Assembly: GCF_009727055.1 (NCBI RefSeq) | Contig: NW_024064458.1 | Location: forward strand, 694,001-758,000 | Direction: 5' to 3' | DNA: 64,000 nt | DNA from: Benincasa hispida | Lineage: Eukaryota > Streptophyta > Magnoliopsida > Cucurbitales > Cucurbitaceae | Part shown: one piece after another, positions 46,201 through 59,850 of the stretch | How positions within the stretch are numbered: position 1 is the first letter of the stretch | Layout: the number at the start of each line of letters is the position of its first letter | The notes under the pieces: model-generated | The model's input: the letters and a program-made list of their open reading frames with translations, nothing else | Database searches by the model: none | Told to the model about the DNA's origin: nothing | Position numbers and translations under genes: made by a program

Positions 46201-48368
46201 GTGGGGTAATCAATTTAAAGTAGCTGCAGGCAAAATTTTTAAGGAGAATAAAAAGGTGCTGGTGATGAATATAAAGTAGCAGATTGTGAAGATCGGTGTT
46301 CAAAAATTCATCATGAAATTTTTGAATTTATTTCATAAATTCATAGGAAATTGAGTCAAGAAGACGACCTAGGGCTGCCGGAGTGAATCTCAATCGGAAA
46401 TATGGTGAAAAACGGAAAAGACTTGAGGTTGGTTTGAATTTGGGCAGTTTCGAGTAAGTTGTGGTTTTTTTATGACTTTGAGCTGTAGACAATAAATTAA
46501 AAGCTGAAATTTTGGGGCTTGCACGAAAAGTTTATTAATAGTTTTCGTGAAGGATGTTCATGCAAATTATGGATAGAAATTGATGAATTTGTAGGTAAAC
46601 AGAGGCTATATGGGAATTCAATTAAAGCAGAGTAGGGGTAGTTTTGGTAGCTTATTTTGAAGTATTCGAGGAACTTTAAAGCTGAAAATCCTCAGGTTAG
46701 TAAATTAAAAAGTTGTCTATGAGTTTAATGCAAGAAATTTGATGGAATTTGGTTTAGAAATTGATGAATTATGGGTCGAAAGCTATATATAAATGCTTCT
46801 GTCACGTACAGTTCTATACCCGTGGAGAATTTGAAGAATTTCTCTCAAACCTGTTGATCAATTGGGATATTTTCTTCCTAAAGCTTGAAGATAATCGAAT
46901 AAGAAGAACTTCGAGGGCTGCTTAAGGGGAACGAATTTGGAAAAGCCATCAATTTTGAGGAAATCAGTGGATTTGCACAAAATTTCGTAGAAATAGAGTA
47001 GTCGGGATTTAATCGAAATTTTTAGCTATCCAAGGTAATTCGTGAACTCTAACTTATTGGGTAATTTAGTTTAGAGGTAGTTAATTAGTTCTGTAGAATA
47101 AATTTGAGTGTTTTTGGGTTGGATTGGGTGAAATCGAAGCTTAAAATCTTGAAAGTAGCTGTAGGAAAACAGAACAACTCTCAGAAAGTTGGTGGTCTTC
47201 GAAGAAGATGATGTGTGCATCTTTTTCCCGTCATCAAAATCCTTTTTGAGATTTAATGTCATTTGAATAATTTGGAGCAATTTGTTTAAGAAATCTATGC
47301 ACTTAAGGGAGATTTAAGGGTTTTTATTATTATTATTATTTGTTTGAATAATTTAAAGGCTAAGGATGCTTAAACCCTAAAATTTGGCCATTTTGGGGAT
47401 TATTTGGGGGTTAAGGGAATTATGGTTAAATGATAGTTGTTTATGCAGTGTTTGGACTGGATAACCATAAGTTAATAATGTGATTTTTAGGCCATGTTCA
47501 ATTAGGAGAGGCTTATAAATCCGAAGGATCGATCCAAAAATTGTGAGTGACAAAACTAAGTGTTTTCAAATGTTTTAGCAAGCACATGACTATTTAAAAG
47601 TTTAGAATCATGTTTGCCTCATTTTATTGTATTCTTAAGTAGTTTCCAAGCAAACTAATCTTTCAAAGCACGTGTTTTATGCTATTCATGCTTTCAAGTA
47701 TACATGTTTTACTGTATGATTATTTATGATGATTATGTTAAATCCGATACTGAAGGACTTGAGAAGGTATCTGGGTAGTAGTACCTAAGGTATGACGATA
47801 CCTAGTTATTACCACACGTATGTTGGTAGAGTTGACTTTGGTAGTGTTGAGATTAAACCATGCCAACTAAGGATTGACGTTGAGGAATTGAGCAAAAGGG
47901 TTCTCTCTCAACTAAGGATTACGTTAGTTATGTTTTTTAGAGATACTATGTTTTAAAATGTTTTAAGTATGAGTTTGCTTGCAAGTTTTAGTTACAAGCA
48001 TGATGAATATGTTTTATTAGTCACTCATTGGGTGAGTAACTCATTCTTTCAAATGTTTTCCATTTCCCAAGTAGTGGTCATCTTCCCAGAGGTTAGCTGC
48101 CCTATTGTTCTGCCACTCAAGGACTTAAGCTAACAGTTTAAAGTCTAAATAGAAGTTTTAGGTGTTTATTTTGTAAATATTTGTTCATATGTGTTGCTTA
48201 TATTAGGGATATGAAGTATGTTGCATCCACTGGACTCTGTACCTGTTCATATGATGTAGTTATGCGGTTGTTGATCCCTAGTGTTATAAGGTTACTTTTA
48301 AAGTTTTATTAGTTTGGTGAATATTATATATGTATTCTAGGGATTTCTAAGCAGGTTAAGGATATTAG
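46200..48368 (+). mobile_element. Gypsy-type LTR fragment (copy B)
   Basis: Counterpart of 9850-12175 with the same block order, including AGGGCTGCCGGAG near 46370 and the paired GATAC and GTATC arms near 47746. A TTA microsatellite (47318-47340) replaces the T-rich run of copy A. It is cut by the copia LTR at 48369. Confidence 0.6.
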
Positions 48369-49608
48369 TGTTGGGATTGATTTCCTAATTCTCCCAAAGT
48401 CTCGTAGTTTGTAAACTGTCCACATTTATGAACAAAATAAGAGTTATTTTATTTGACATTTACTCATATCCAATAAACAAAGAAACATGGTTATTATATG
48501 AAAACTTAAGCATGTATATGAGATATACAAGTAGATCATGCCTTAAGTGATAACCTAAGGATTAAGGAGAGATACCTGATCCTGGTGACACTACAAATAC
48601 GGCCTGCTTTGTAGAAGCTTGCAAGTGTTGTGAACTATTATAGATGGTAGTTCCTGACCATTCATATGGAGACATGCGAGCGGGGGTATCCTATATAAAA
48701 AGTTTGTATAAGATTGGACCACGAGATGACTAGTCTCCTTATATAACGTCGTTGATACTTGAGATTTACATCTCACCTAAATGACCATAGGTGACATGAC
48801 CTCAATTCTGAGTGTTTTGGGAATGGCTTTTGAGAGAGATCCTTTGATTAGTATGGGTGAGAGTGGCTAGATTGCCAACTCAACATGCCTACCTTTTTTG
48901 GAATTCGTCTGATCTGGGAGCTGGGAACTAAGTTACACAAGATGGAATTCACTCTTTCCTCGAAGTAGGGGTAAGTAGATAGATTGCTCCCTGAAGGGTC
49001 GATTGTGGGTCTTGAACATAATGGTCACAACTTCTCTTTGGAAGAGAGGACTCAGTCATAGTAGGACTATGACTTATGTTCATTAGAGGGATCCGTGGCA
49101 CTTAAGGAGTTAAATGTAACTAGAGGGGCATAACGGTTATTGGCCCAACTGTACTTACGAACGATCGGTGAAGGGTTATCGCATTGTTGATTGGTTGATA
49201 TGGACAAAAAATATATCTGTAATAAAGAGATTGCAGCTGTCGGTTTTTAGTGGAATGCCTGGCAGTTAACGAATGGTGGATCTCGTGACTAAAGAATTTA
49301 GTCAGTTATTCATGTACCCTTGGAGTTTCAAGTTACAAGTCCATAAGGTCCCTTTGGTAGCTCAATGGATTCAAGTTGAGAATCAGTTCTTGGTATTGAT
49401 TTGAAATGCTCAGATTGACAAGAGAAAATTCGATTATATATGATATGGTCGATGTGATGTATGAGATATATCAAGTGGAGGATTAATGTAAATGTGATTT
49501 ACATTAAGTATCATGAAATAGAAAAAGAACTATGATTTATATGTTTCATGAGATGAAAAATTAAAACTATAGATTATAAATATAATATGGTAAGTTAGTT
49601 ATCATATA
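48369..49608 (+). mobile_element. Copia 5' LTR, truncated (copy B)
   Basis: Starts with the intact terminus TGTTGGGATTGATTTCC and ends at the same internal junction as copy A (GTTATCATATATCGTCTYC), where pol begins. It keeps about 115 bp near 49026-49130 that copy A has lost and lacks the 372-bp duplication. The loss of the LTR end, PBS and gag is therefore older than the segmental duplication. Confidence 0.8.
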
Positions 49609-52433
49609 TCGTCTCCTTTTCTGAGAGTAAATTTTTTATTCTGAAGAATGATATGGAGATTGGTTTTAGTTCAATGGAAAATAACTTGTATGTACTAACA
49701 TCGTTAGTCATAAAAGCCTTGCTTAATACTGAAATGTTCAGTACAATGACAACTGCAAAAAGACCAAAGGTTTCTCTTAAGAAAAACACCCATCTTTAGC
49801 ATCCAAGGTTTGGTCACATCAACTTCAATAGGATTGAGAAGTTGGTGAAATGTGGACTTCTAAAGAGTTTAGAAGAAAACACCTTGTCGGTGTGTGAATC
49901 ATGTCCTAAAGGCAAGATGACCAAACGACCTAGAGCCGAGGAAACCTTGGAGCTTATACATTCAGACCTCTGTGGTCTGATAAGTGTTAGAGCTCGAGGT
50001 GGGTATGGATATTTCATCTCTTTCATAAATCATTATTCAAGATACAGGTATCTATACCTAATGCAACATAAGTATGAAGCCCTTGACAAGTTCAGGGAGT
50101 ATAAGGCTGAAGTTGAAAACTTATTAGGTAAGAAGATAAAAACCCTATGATCAACTCGTGATGGAGAGTATATGGACCTCAACTTCCAGAACTATATGAT
50201 AGAACATGGAATAACATCCCAACTCTCAGCCCTAGGTACATCTCAACAGAATGGTGTATCAGAAAGGAGAAACTGAACCCTGTTGGACATGGTTCGATCT
50301 ATGATGAGTTATGCTTATCTTTTAGACTCGTTTTGGGGATTCGCAGTGGAGACTGCATGTTACATTTTGAACAACATCCTAGAAAAGTGTTTCACAAAAA
50401 TATTTTGAGTTGTGGAAAGGCCAAAAAGGTAGTTTACGTCATTTTAAGATTTGGGGATGTCTGACCCACTTGCTAGTGGCTAACCCAAAGAAGTTGGAAC
50501 CACGTTCAAAAGTTTGCCTCTTTATAGGCTACCCCAAGGAAACGTGAGGTGGATACTTCTATGATTCGAGTGAGAATAGGATGTTTGTGTCGACAAACGC
50601 TATCTTCTTGGAAGAAGAACACATCAGGGATCATAAACCATGAAGTAAGCTTGTTTTACATGAGATTTCTAGTGAGACTACTGAGAATTCAACAAGAGTT
50701 GTTGAACGACCGATAAATCAACAAGAGTTATTGATATTGGTTCATCTAGTCAACCATCTCAAGAGTTGACTCTACCTCGACGTAGTGGGAGGGTTGTGAA
50801 CCCACCAGAATGCTACATGGGTTTGACTAAAGCCCAAAACATCATGTCTGATGATGGGGTCGAGGATCCATTGTCTTATAAGCAATCAATGGAGGACGTT
50901 GACAAAGTTGGGTAGATTAAAGCCATGAACCAAGAAATGGAGTCTATGTACTTCAATTCTGTCTGGGAACTTGTGGATCTACCTAATAGGGTAAAACCTA
51001 TAGGGTGTAAGTGGATCTACAAAAGAAAACACAGTGCAGATGGAAAGGTACGAACCTTTAAGGCTAGACCTGTGGCAAAGTGTTATTCCCAGGTTGAGGG
51101 AGTGGACTATGAGAATACTTTCTCAACTGTTGTCATGTTGAAGTCTATCAGGATACTCCTATCCATAGCCACATTTTATGATTATAAGATATGACAAATG
51201 GATGTCAAGATTGCCTTTCTGAATGGTCATCTTGAGGAGACCATCTACATGGCTCTACTAGAGGGGGTTCATTGTTCTAGATAAGAGCAAAGAGTTTACA
51301 AGCTTAATAGGTCCATTTATAGGCTGAAACAAGCATCTAGATCGTGGAACATTAGATTTGACAGTGCAATCGAATCGTTTGGCTTTGATCAAAATGTTGA
51401 TGAGCCTTATGTTTACAAGAAAATCATCAACAGCTCAGTAGCTTTCCTGGTACTGTATATGGATGATATCCTACTCATTTGGAATGATGTAGGTTTTTTG
51501 AGTGACATTAAGAAGTGGCTAGCTGCCCAAATCCAAATGAAAGATTTGGGAGAGGTGCATTATGTTCTAGGGATCTAGATCATTTGAGATCGTAAGAACA
51601 AAATGTTAGCCTTGTCTCAGGCATCGTACATTGATCAAATGTTGATCAGGTGCAGAACTCCAAGAGGGGTTTATTACCCTTCAGGCATGGAATTGTTTTG
51701 TCTAAGGATAAATGTCCTAAGACACCTCAAAAGGTTGAGAAGATGAGACAGATTCCTTATGCTTCGGCTGTTGAAAGCTTAATGTATGCAATGTTATGTA
51801 CTAGACCTGACATTTGCTATGCAGTAGGGATTGTCAGTCATTATCAGTCCAATCTAGGATTAGATCACTGGACGATGGTCAAAACGATCCTTAAGTATCT
51901 TCGGAGAATGAGGAACTATAAGCTCGTGTATGGAGATAAAAATTTGATCCTTACAGGATACATAGACTCTGACTTTTAAATTGAAACAGATTCTCGGAAA
52001 TGGACATCAGGGTTAATGTTCACTCTGAATGAAGGGATTATAGTTTGGCGAAGCATCAAGCAAGGATGCATCGCGGACTCCACTATAGAAGTGAATACAT
52101 AGTCGCTTGTGAAGCTGCTAAAGAGGTTGTTTGGCTTAGGAAGTTCCTTACAGAATTGGAAGTTGTTCCAAATATGGCTTTGCCAATCACTCTCTATTGT
52201 GATAAAGCGGGGCTGTGGAAAATTCAATTGAACCTTGGAGTCATCGAACAGGCAAGCATATCGAATGGAAATATCATTTGATTATTGAGATTATGCATCT
52301 CGGTGATGTGATAGTCATGAAGATCGCATTAGAGCACAATGTTTCTGATCCGTTTACAAAGGCTCTCACGGCTAAAGTGTTCGAGGGTCATATAGAGAGT
52401 TTGGGTCTACGGGACATGCGACATCTTGTATAG
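49609..52433 (+). pseudogene. Ty1/copia pol relic (copy B)
   Basis: The domain order is the same as in copy A. GAG-pre-integrase and integrase lie at 49700-50150, with CESC. The integrase C-terminus is near 50480-50680, broken. Reverse transcriptase lies at about 50925-51570 and RNase H at 51650-52433. The catalytic box reads YMDD here, so the tyrosine lost in copy A is kept. Copy-specific stops are present, mostly TGG to TAG or TGA and CGA to TGA: TAG near 49797, TGA near 50148, TAG near 50912 and TGA near 51193. The TAG in GGGATCTAGATC near 51575 is shared with copy A. No functional protein is possible. Confidence 0.9.
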
Positions 52434-52544
52434 GACAAGTGGGAGATGATACTGGGGTATAGAGTATGCCTAGTTTATTGTATATTGTAATGTTTTTCAT
52501 GTATTCTACATTAATCTCCTAAGACATTAGGACAAGTAGAAGAT

Positions 52545-54556
52545 TGTTAGGATTAGTGTCCTAATTCTCCTGAAGTCTCGTGGTTTTTAAACTTTGTACA
52601 CATTGTTATTAATAAAATAAGAGTTATTTTAGTTTCATTTACTCATATCCAATAAACTAAGATCCGTGGTTATTGTATGTAAACTTAAGCATGTATATGG
52701 AATATACAAGTAGATCATGCCTTAAGTACTAACCTAAATGGTCTGTAGTATGAGAATAAAGGAGGGATACTTTATCCTGGTGACACTACGGATATAGCTC
52801 GCTTTGTAGATAGTTACAAGTGTTGTGACGTGCTACAAATGGTCTGATCCTGACCATTCACGTGGAAACATGCGAGCAGGGGTGTCCTATACAAAGAGTT
52901 TGTATAAGACCAGACCACGAGATGATTAGTCCCTTTATATAATGCTGTTGATAATTGAGACTTACATCTCACTTAAATTACCATAGGTGACATGACGTTA
53001 ATCCTGAGTGTTTTGAGAACTCCTGCATATGAAGGCGGTCCTTTGATTAGTATGGATGAGAGTGGCCAGATTGCCAACTCAACAAGCCTACCTTTTTAGA
53101 GATTTGTCTGATTTGTAAGCTGGGAACTCAGTTACATAAGACGAAATCCACTCCTTCCCTGAAGCAGGGGTAAGTAGATAGATTGCTCCTTTAGGGGCTG
53201 ATTCCGGGTGTTGAACATAGTGGTCACATCCTCTCTTTGGAAGAGAGGATCCAATCATAGTAGGACTATGACTTATTGTTCATTAGAGGAATTAGTGGTA
53301 CTTAAGGTGTTAGATGTAACTATAGGGGCAAAACGGTAAATTGGCCCAAATGTACTTACAATCGATTTGTGAAAGGTTATTGCAATGTTGATTGGTTAAT
53401 TTGGACACAGAAATATATCTGTAGTGAGAAGAGTGCAGCTGTCGACCTTTAGTGGAGTGCCTGACAGTTAAGGGATGGTGGACATCGTGACTAAAGAGTT
53501 TAGTCAGTTATTCACGTACCGTTGGAGCTTCAAGCTATAGGTCCATAACGTCCCCTTAGTAGCTTATTGGATTCAAGTTGAGAATCAGATTTTGGGGTTG
53601 ATTTTAATTGTTCAAATTAACAAGAGAAAATTCAATTATATATGATATAATTGGTATGATGTATGAGATACATCAAATGGATGAATTAATGTAAATATGA
53701 TTTACATTAAGTACCATAATAGAAAAAGAACTATGGTTTGTATGTTCATGAGATGAAATATTAAAACTATAGGTTAATTTAACTTGGTAAGTTGGTTAAC
53801 ATATTTATATATAATATATTAATTATATTATAATTAATTCTTTTTCACAAATAACCGATTGAGTGGGAGGTTATTGGAAGTTTATGGTAACCGTGAGATA
53901 AAAGGAAAATTTTTTTCCTAAATTTAAAAGTTGCCTCATTCAGAAAGTTCTCACAGAGACAAGCTATCAAGTGAAAGCATTTCACTAAGCGATAGCGTTG
54001 ACAGAGACTAAATGATTGTATAGAGTTGACTATACAATAGTCATTCAGCTAATCATTGCTACATGATCGACTGACTAAGTCTATACGATCATTTACTAAA
54101 CGATAGGGCACATCGTCTAGACGATAAACTGTGTTCTTATCTCCCACTAGCTCGATCGACTACTCGATGGTAGACCTCCAGTCTCTTCCTCAAGCCAAGA
54201 TCATATAGAGCCCACAACTCTTAGATTCTCACATCGAGAATACCAAGGTAACACTTGTTGTAGTGTCTTACTCAGTTTGTGAATTGAGTTGGACTTGATT
54301 GGGTTCGAGGAGCATCCGTCCGTTCATTGTGTTAATATTTGTTGGTTGCATCGGTTGTTGCATTCAAGTGCTGTTCTTAGATGCTTGAAGACTGGGTGAG
54401 TGACTTTTGAAGAATGGTTCTTCAAAGGTATAGATCCTCCATCCCTTGTATCATCATTTAGCATGCTGTAATTTCTATTTGTGCATGACCTGTAATTTCT
54501 ATTTGGAACGGTCCCTTCCGCAGCTCATGAAAATCCTCATGTTTAGATTTCCTTCA
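52545..54556 (+). mobile_element. Copia 3' LTR (copy B)
   Basis: Starts TGTTAGGATTAGTGTCC directly after the tract GGACAAGTAGAAGAT and ends GATTTCCTTCA, about 2.0 kb. Better preserved at its first bases than copy A. No matching 5-bp target duplication is found with the 5' flank (ATTAG). Confidence 0.85.
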
Positions 54557-55471
54557 AGACTAACAGCTGCATTCTTCACATTGTAGATATATTTATGTGT
54601 CTACCGATATAACCAATCAACAATAAGTCGACCATTCACGAACTGTTCATAACTACAGTTCGGTCAAATTATCGTTTTACCCCTATAGTTACATTTAACA
54701 ACTTAGGTACCATTAATCCCTCTAATGAACAGACAATTTATAGTCCAACTGTAAACTAACCCCTCTCAGGTGAATGAAAGGGTGGGTCTTTATTGTTCAA
54801 GACCCGAAATCAGCTAATAAGTGAGTAATTCATCTAGTTTTCTTAAACATAGAAGAAGTGAATTCCATTTTGTATAGTTGTGTTCCCAGCTCCCCACTCG
54901 AAAAAATCCCCAAAATGATAGGCTTATCGAGTTGGTGAAACTGTCCACTCTCACACAACAGATTAAAATATTGTTCTCATAGACAAGAGTTCACAACCCA
55001 CTCAAGATTAAGATCAAATCACCTATGGTCATCTTGGTGAAATGTTAGTCTCTTCAAGTAACGACGTTATAAAGAAAAACCAATCATTACGCGGTCCGGT
55101 CTTATACAAACTCCTTATACAGGATATCCCTACTCACATGTCTCCACATGAACGATATGGATCACATCATTCGTGATTCTTACAACTCTTATAACACTTA
55201 CAAAGTTGGCGGTATCCGCAGTGTTAGTAGGATAAGGCAACTAACCTTATCTATATACTGCAGACCTTTGTGGCTATTACTTGAACGTGATCCAATCCGT
55301 GTATGTCTACCACATATCGTTCAAGCTATATTAATAACCTTGGATCTCAGTTTAGTGGATTGAGTTAATACAATCTAAATGTTGAATAAAATACTTTTAT
55401 TTTATTAAAAATTATTTTTTGATTTGCAAATTATAAACTATGAGATCCACAAGAGAACACTAAATCCAACA
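54557..55471 (-). mobile_element. Inverted copia LTR fragment (copy B)
   Basis: Counterpart of 18622-19531. On the minus strand it starts TGTTGGATTTAGTGTTC at 55471 and ends at the CA terminus of the plus-strand 3' LTR. The identical junction in both copies shows that the fusion predates the segmental duplication. Confidence 0.8.
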
Positions 55472-56543
55472 TCAAATTCATTTATTACTTTATTAAATCA
55501 TGCAAAGGTTGTATGGAACTTGTGAGATTGAGATGTCTAAGTCTATAAACTATGATCCAGTTTATTATTGTTAAATAGTAAACTTTTCTCATGCAATCTT
55601 AGTTGATGACTAACTTCTTGAAGCCAACATAAGACACATGGCATTATGATTTGTCATAATCAAATTTCGCTATGAACTTAACTATTCTCATGAAAGATTA
55701 GATAATGATTCAATACTATAGATCTGATAAACATGCAATCTCCCAACTGAACATTCAATCCAATATACATCTATGATTAATCGATGTAATAAAGCACAAT
55801 GATATTTGAAAGACATTCAACACAACTTTCCATAAAGTTTCAGTGCATCAATTCAATTTCATAATAAAATTCATCAATACCCTAGAACTAAGAAGTCTAG
55901 TCACTCATGATTATCAAATACATACCTTCATACAGGTTCAATAAAATGATAAAGTAAAAAGAAGTAAAAGAATAAGAAAACTCTACTATTGCAATGTTCC
56001 CTGATCTTTGGATTTCATCAATCTTGCCTCGACCGACACCTCATAATCTCGAATGGTCTCCAAATTAATTATCTCATACTCTCTAATTTTTTAGCTTCCT
56101 TAAACTTTTAGGGCTCTAATTTTCTCCTCAATTTCGTTTGGAGGCTACTGAAAAACTCTAGAATTTATAGAGCAAAATTTTCAAAATTGCAAAATTCTTG
56201 AAAAAAAGAAAAGTTGGCATCGCAGCGCTCTAGCATAGCATCGTGGCGCTGTCAGTTTCATGGCCCCCCGCGTGCATCCCTTGTCGTAATGCTGTGCTAT
56301 GCTTCGATAAGGCGCAACAAAGCTCGTATAGATCCACGAAGGTCGTTTACACTATGGCATTATATAGTGGGTGTGAAAATTCTCCTTTCGGGAAAAAGCT
56401 CAAAGTGCAGCACTGACATTGCCCTTTTTTAAAGTTCTTGTTTTTCTTCCATTTTCTTGTAGATTTAGCTTGGTTTGGTTCTTTTAGACTTCGAACACTC
56501 GTTTCCATGATAATTTCTGGAAATCACTAGCAAACACATTAAA
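55472..56543. other. Duplicated sequence between inverted LTR and Helitron (copy B)
   Basis: Counterpart of 19532-20604; no gene. The GC-richer part at 56215-56420 matches copy A with scattered mismatches, and frames there are not preserved. Confidence 0.4.
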
Positions 56544-58002
56544 TCTATACTATATTAAAAAAGGGTAAGTAGGAGAATTTTCACCTTCCTATTTTGCCAT
56601 TGATTTTTAAACATATTCCTATTATACCCTTATTTGTAGTTCGTATAACATCTTCTCTTTAAAGGAATGATACTCTTTCCCTAAAACACCTCTCTGTAAA
56701 TGAGACAACTTATCAAACACCTTTCTATATGAAAGGACCATTTATCTTTTTCTTCTACGCAATTTACTGCTTCTACAAAAAAATAATAACCATCATCTTA
56801 CCTTTGTTTTTCTACATTTATTTTCTTGGTAGGAAATTTTGATTTTATTTATTTATTTATATTTTTTTGTGAAAAATTTGCTCCTCTTCTTCTTTTTCGT
56901 TGTTGTTATTTATTTATTTATATTGTATATGTTTTCTTCCCTACATTTTTTCCCACCATCTCGGAACAATTATTATCAAACAAAAAAAATATGAAAGTCC
57001 TTTTGTATTTACTTCAATTCATCACTTATGCATTCAACATTTTTTTGGGAAATTATGAATATTTTTAATTTAGATTTACATTTGTTTGTGAACACTTTGT
57101 TCCTCTTCTTCTTTTTTTTTTGTATAATTTTTTGTTTCATAGCTTTTTTCGTGTATTATTGTATGTGTTTTCTTCCCTACTTTTTTTTTCTCAGCATCAC
57201 TATCAAAAGCATTATCAAGCAATATATATGTGTATAAAAGTCATCCTTGATATACTTATTTTCTTTTAATTCAGATTGGGGGTTTAATTTTAGAATTATT
57301 TAAAGTAAGAGCTTTATTTTGATGGAGAAAAACGTGACAATGATGAGAAAATTTGAGAGATGAGATTAACTTGTGAAATTTAGAGAAGAGGATGATATGA
57401 AGGAGGAGTTGAGAATATTCTTAATATTTTTTTTCTAAAATGAAAAAATGTATTCTCTATTTTGATCGAGAAGAACGTGATATGATAATAGTGAAAAAAT
57501 CAGAAGAATATTAAATTTAGAAAATGAGGGAATAAGAAGATATGGAGGAAAGTTTGAGAATATTAAAAAGAAAAATATAACTACTCCTTTAGCCTACTTT
57601 ACTTTGCCTAAATCCACACGAGGGGATTTTATTTCCTGAATGTCGAAGAAATTGGGGAGAGGAGTTCAATTTGAGAAAATTAGGGGAGGGAGATATCGAG
57701 AGAATATTAGTGAGATATTATGTAAAAGTTGGTCTTAATTTTTCTTGTATTTTTTATCACATCATAAATTTATGAATATTACTAATACAAGGTAGGTTAA
57801 CTCTCTGTTAACCTCTCTTGAATTAATGAATGAAATTGTAACACCCCGAATTTTCACTTTTTATATGATTTCAGTAATTTTGTTATTGAAGGGTATTTTT
57901 GGAATTTTGGATTTGAAGTATAAATGCGAGGATTTAAGTGTTGTTGTGGAATTTATTAAAAAATTATTCAATTTGAAAAGTTATGGTAGGAATTAATTAT
58001 TT

Positions 58003-58433
58003 TTGGAAAAAGGAAGGGAATTAAAAATAAAAAGGACCCCCTTCACCTTCTCCCTCACTCACGCGAGCCCCCCTCCGTTTTCTTCTTCCTTGCCGCACAC
58101 CCAACCGCCACACCCCCAACCGTCGTGCACCTCCAACCGACCACCGTTCATCGACCTCGAAGCGTCGCACATTCGCTTTCAATCGATCGCAGCCCCCGCA
58201 TGCCACCAGTCGCCCAGCCATCGACCTCCCTCCAATTGTGTTGCTCGCCATTTCAGCCGTTCGTTCCGTCCGTGAGTAACCAGAAGCTCTCCAGCCGCTG
58301 CCGTGAGCCTCCGTCCAGCCACGCATCCGCCGCCCCAGCTTCACCACCGTCGGTCGCCGTCGTCCCTGCCGCGTCGGGTCAGCTTTGGTCTTTGTCAGAA
58401 TCTTGGATTAAGGGTAAGTGTAAATTGTTTTGA
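58003..58433. other. GC-rich block of solo LTR with open frames on both strands
   Basis: A sharp rise in GC content occurs inside an AT-rich LTR, with three overlapping frames of 90-108 codons (58003-58275 and 58125-58433 plus, 58021-58347 minus). They are rich in P, S, R and H. They end where a GGTAAGT-like sequence (58413) occurs, which could be a splice donor of the LTR transcript. With no motif and frames on both strands, I read it as the transcribed leader part of the LTR, not a gene. Confidence 0.5.
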
Positions 58434-59195
58434 TTGGATTCCTTGAGGATTTTGAGCATCACTAGAGTTTGGCCTTGAATTGTTGGTACACGTCATGTTT
58501 TGGATGTAGGACAAAATTTTAGGTTGCTGAAGTTGTCGTCTAGCCAAGTAAAGAGGTAGTCGACGAATCTTGGTGAAGAGTAAGGCTCTAAACTTATGTG
58601 GGTTGTTAAACAGTATGTTTATAAATTTCTCGATTTAAGTTTAACTGAACCATGGACTGCGGCCTAAAATAATTTGCCATGATGTTGGGTGTTAGGTTTG
58701 AATCTTGAGGTGTCCTGGTGTCTTTGTTTTGGGTGATTTAAGTTTGATCCTGTGGGCTTTCGATTTCGTTGGACAAGAAAGAGGTTGAGCTTGCTATTTT
58801 CTGGAGTTTGCGAGTAAAGATAAGTAATCTTACTACTGGAATCGCTTTTATGCCAGACGATACACTGTAGATTTAATATTGAGGATCCTAGCAGATTTTC
58901 TTTGAATAATTTTGATTGTTTTGAGATTGGATGGACTGCTTATGAAGGATATATGAGCATGTGGTAAAATATCAGAATATGATTACGTATGAGCTTAATT
59001 TGGATTTTTATGAGTTATATTAAATGATGATTGAGCATGACCATTAAATTATGAGTAAGTAGCACTCCTATTGGAGTGCCTTAAAGCTAAATGAGCATTA
59101 GACATTTGTTGACCTATATAGTTATGCAATTTATATGAGAATGTGTGGACTGTATGATATATTACGAAATCCCGAATACTGCATTGTTTACATGA

Positions 59196-59850
59196 TTTAG
59201 TGCATGAAAGTGATGTGCTACAGTTGATTTATTTAAAACTAGATTAAATATGTATGTTGAGGTTAATTAACATGAGGTTGATGATGAGGAGATTTTAGAG
59301 AATTTATAATTAGGTGAATGTTATATGTAATATGAAGTTAGATAAAATCTTCTTTCCTTTCCAGACTATGTGACTGCATGAAAGTAATGCACGTCCAAGG
59401 ACCTAGTACATGAAAGAGATGTACTAGGGCTGGTGTGTATGAAGGTGATACATACCTAGAGGGTACTGGGATGTACGAAAGGAGTACATACTCAGTGGGC
59501 TATGTGTATACGAAAGAAGTGTATGCCTAACCATGTGTACAAAAGAGGTACACATCCCTACATTTATAGAGAGGATCTAGGGTGTACAAAAGAGGTACAT
59601 ACTTAGTGGATTATGTATATACGAAAGAGGTTATACATAATTAGATGTACGAAAGAGGTACATACTTAGTAGGTTAGGTGTATACGAAAGAGATGTATAC
59701 TTAACTAGGTGTACGAAAGAGGTACACCTTCAATGGGTTATGTGTATACGAAAGAGGTGTATACGTAACTAGGTGTATGAAATAGGTACACATTAAGTGG
59801 GTTATGTGTATACGAAAGAGGTGTATGCATCACCATGGTATGTAAGAGAT
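59196..59850 (+). repeat. Array of ~15 hairpins with GAAAGAG loops and covarying arms
   Basis: Short inverted repeats follow one another, each centred on a 7-base loop close to GAAAGAG. Clear examples: arms CCTAGTACAT and ATGTACTAGG at 59402-59428 (10 bp, perfect), ATGTGTAC and GTACACAT at 59533-59555, AGGTGTAC and GTACACCT at 59707-59729, ATGTAC and GTACAT at 59645-59663, TGCAT and ATGCA at 59375-59391. From about 59490 the units alternate between GTAC-type and GTATAC-type arms with a joint period near 62 bp. Confidence 0.8.

Noticed and set aside
58021..58347. 108-codon minus-strand gene
   Set aside because: Arginine/glycine-rich shadow of the GC-rich LTR block; plus-strand frames overlap and no motif supports either.
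59371..59850. Simple microsatellite
   Set aside because: Units vary in length and arm sequence while keeping complementarity and the loop, so a plain slippage repeat does not describe it.
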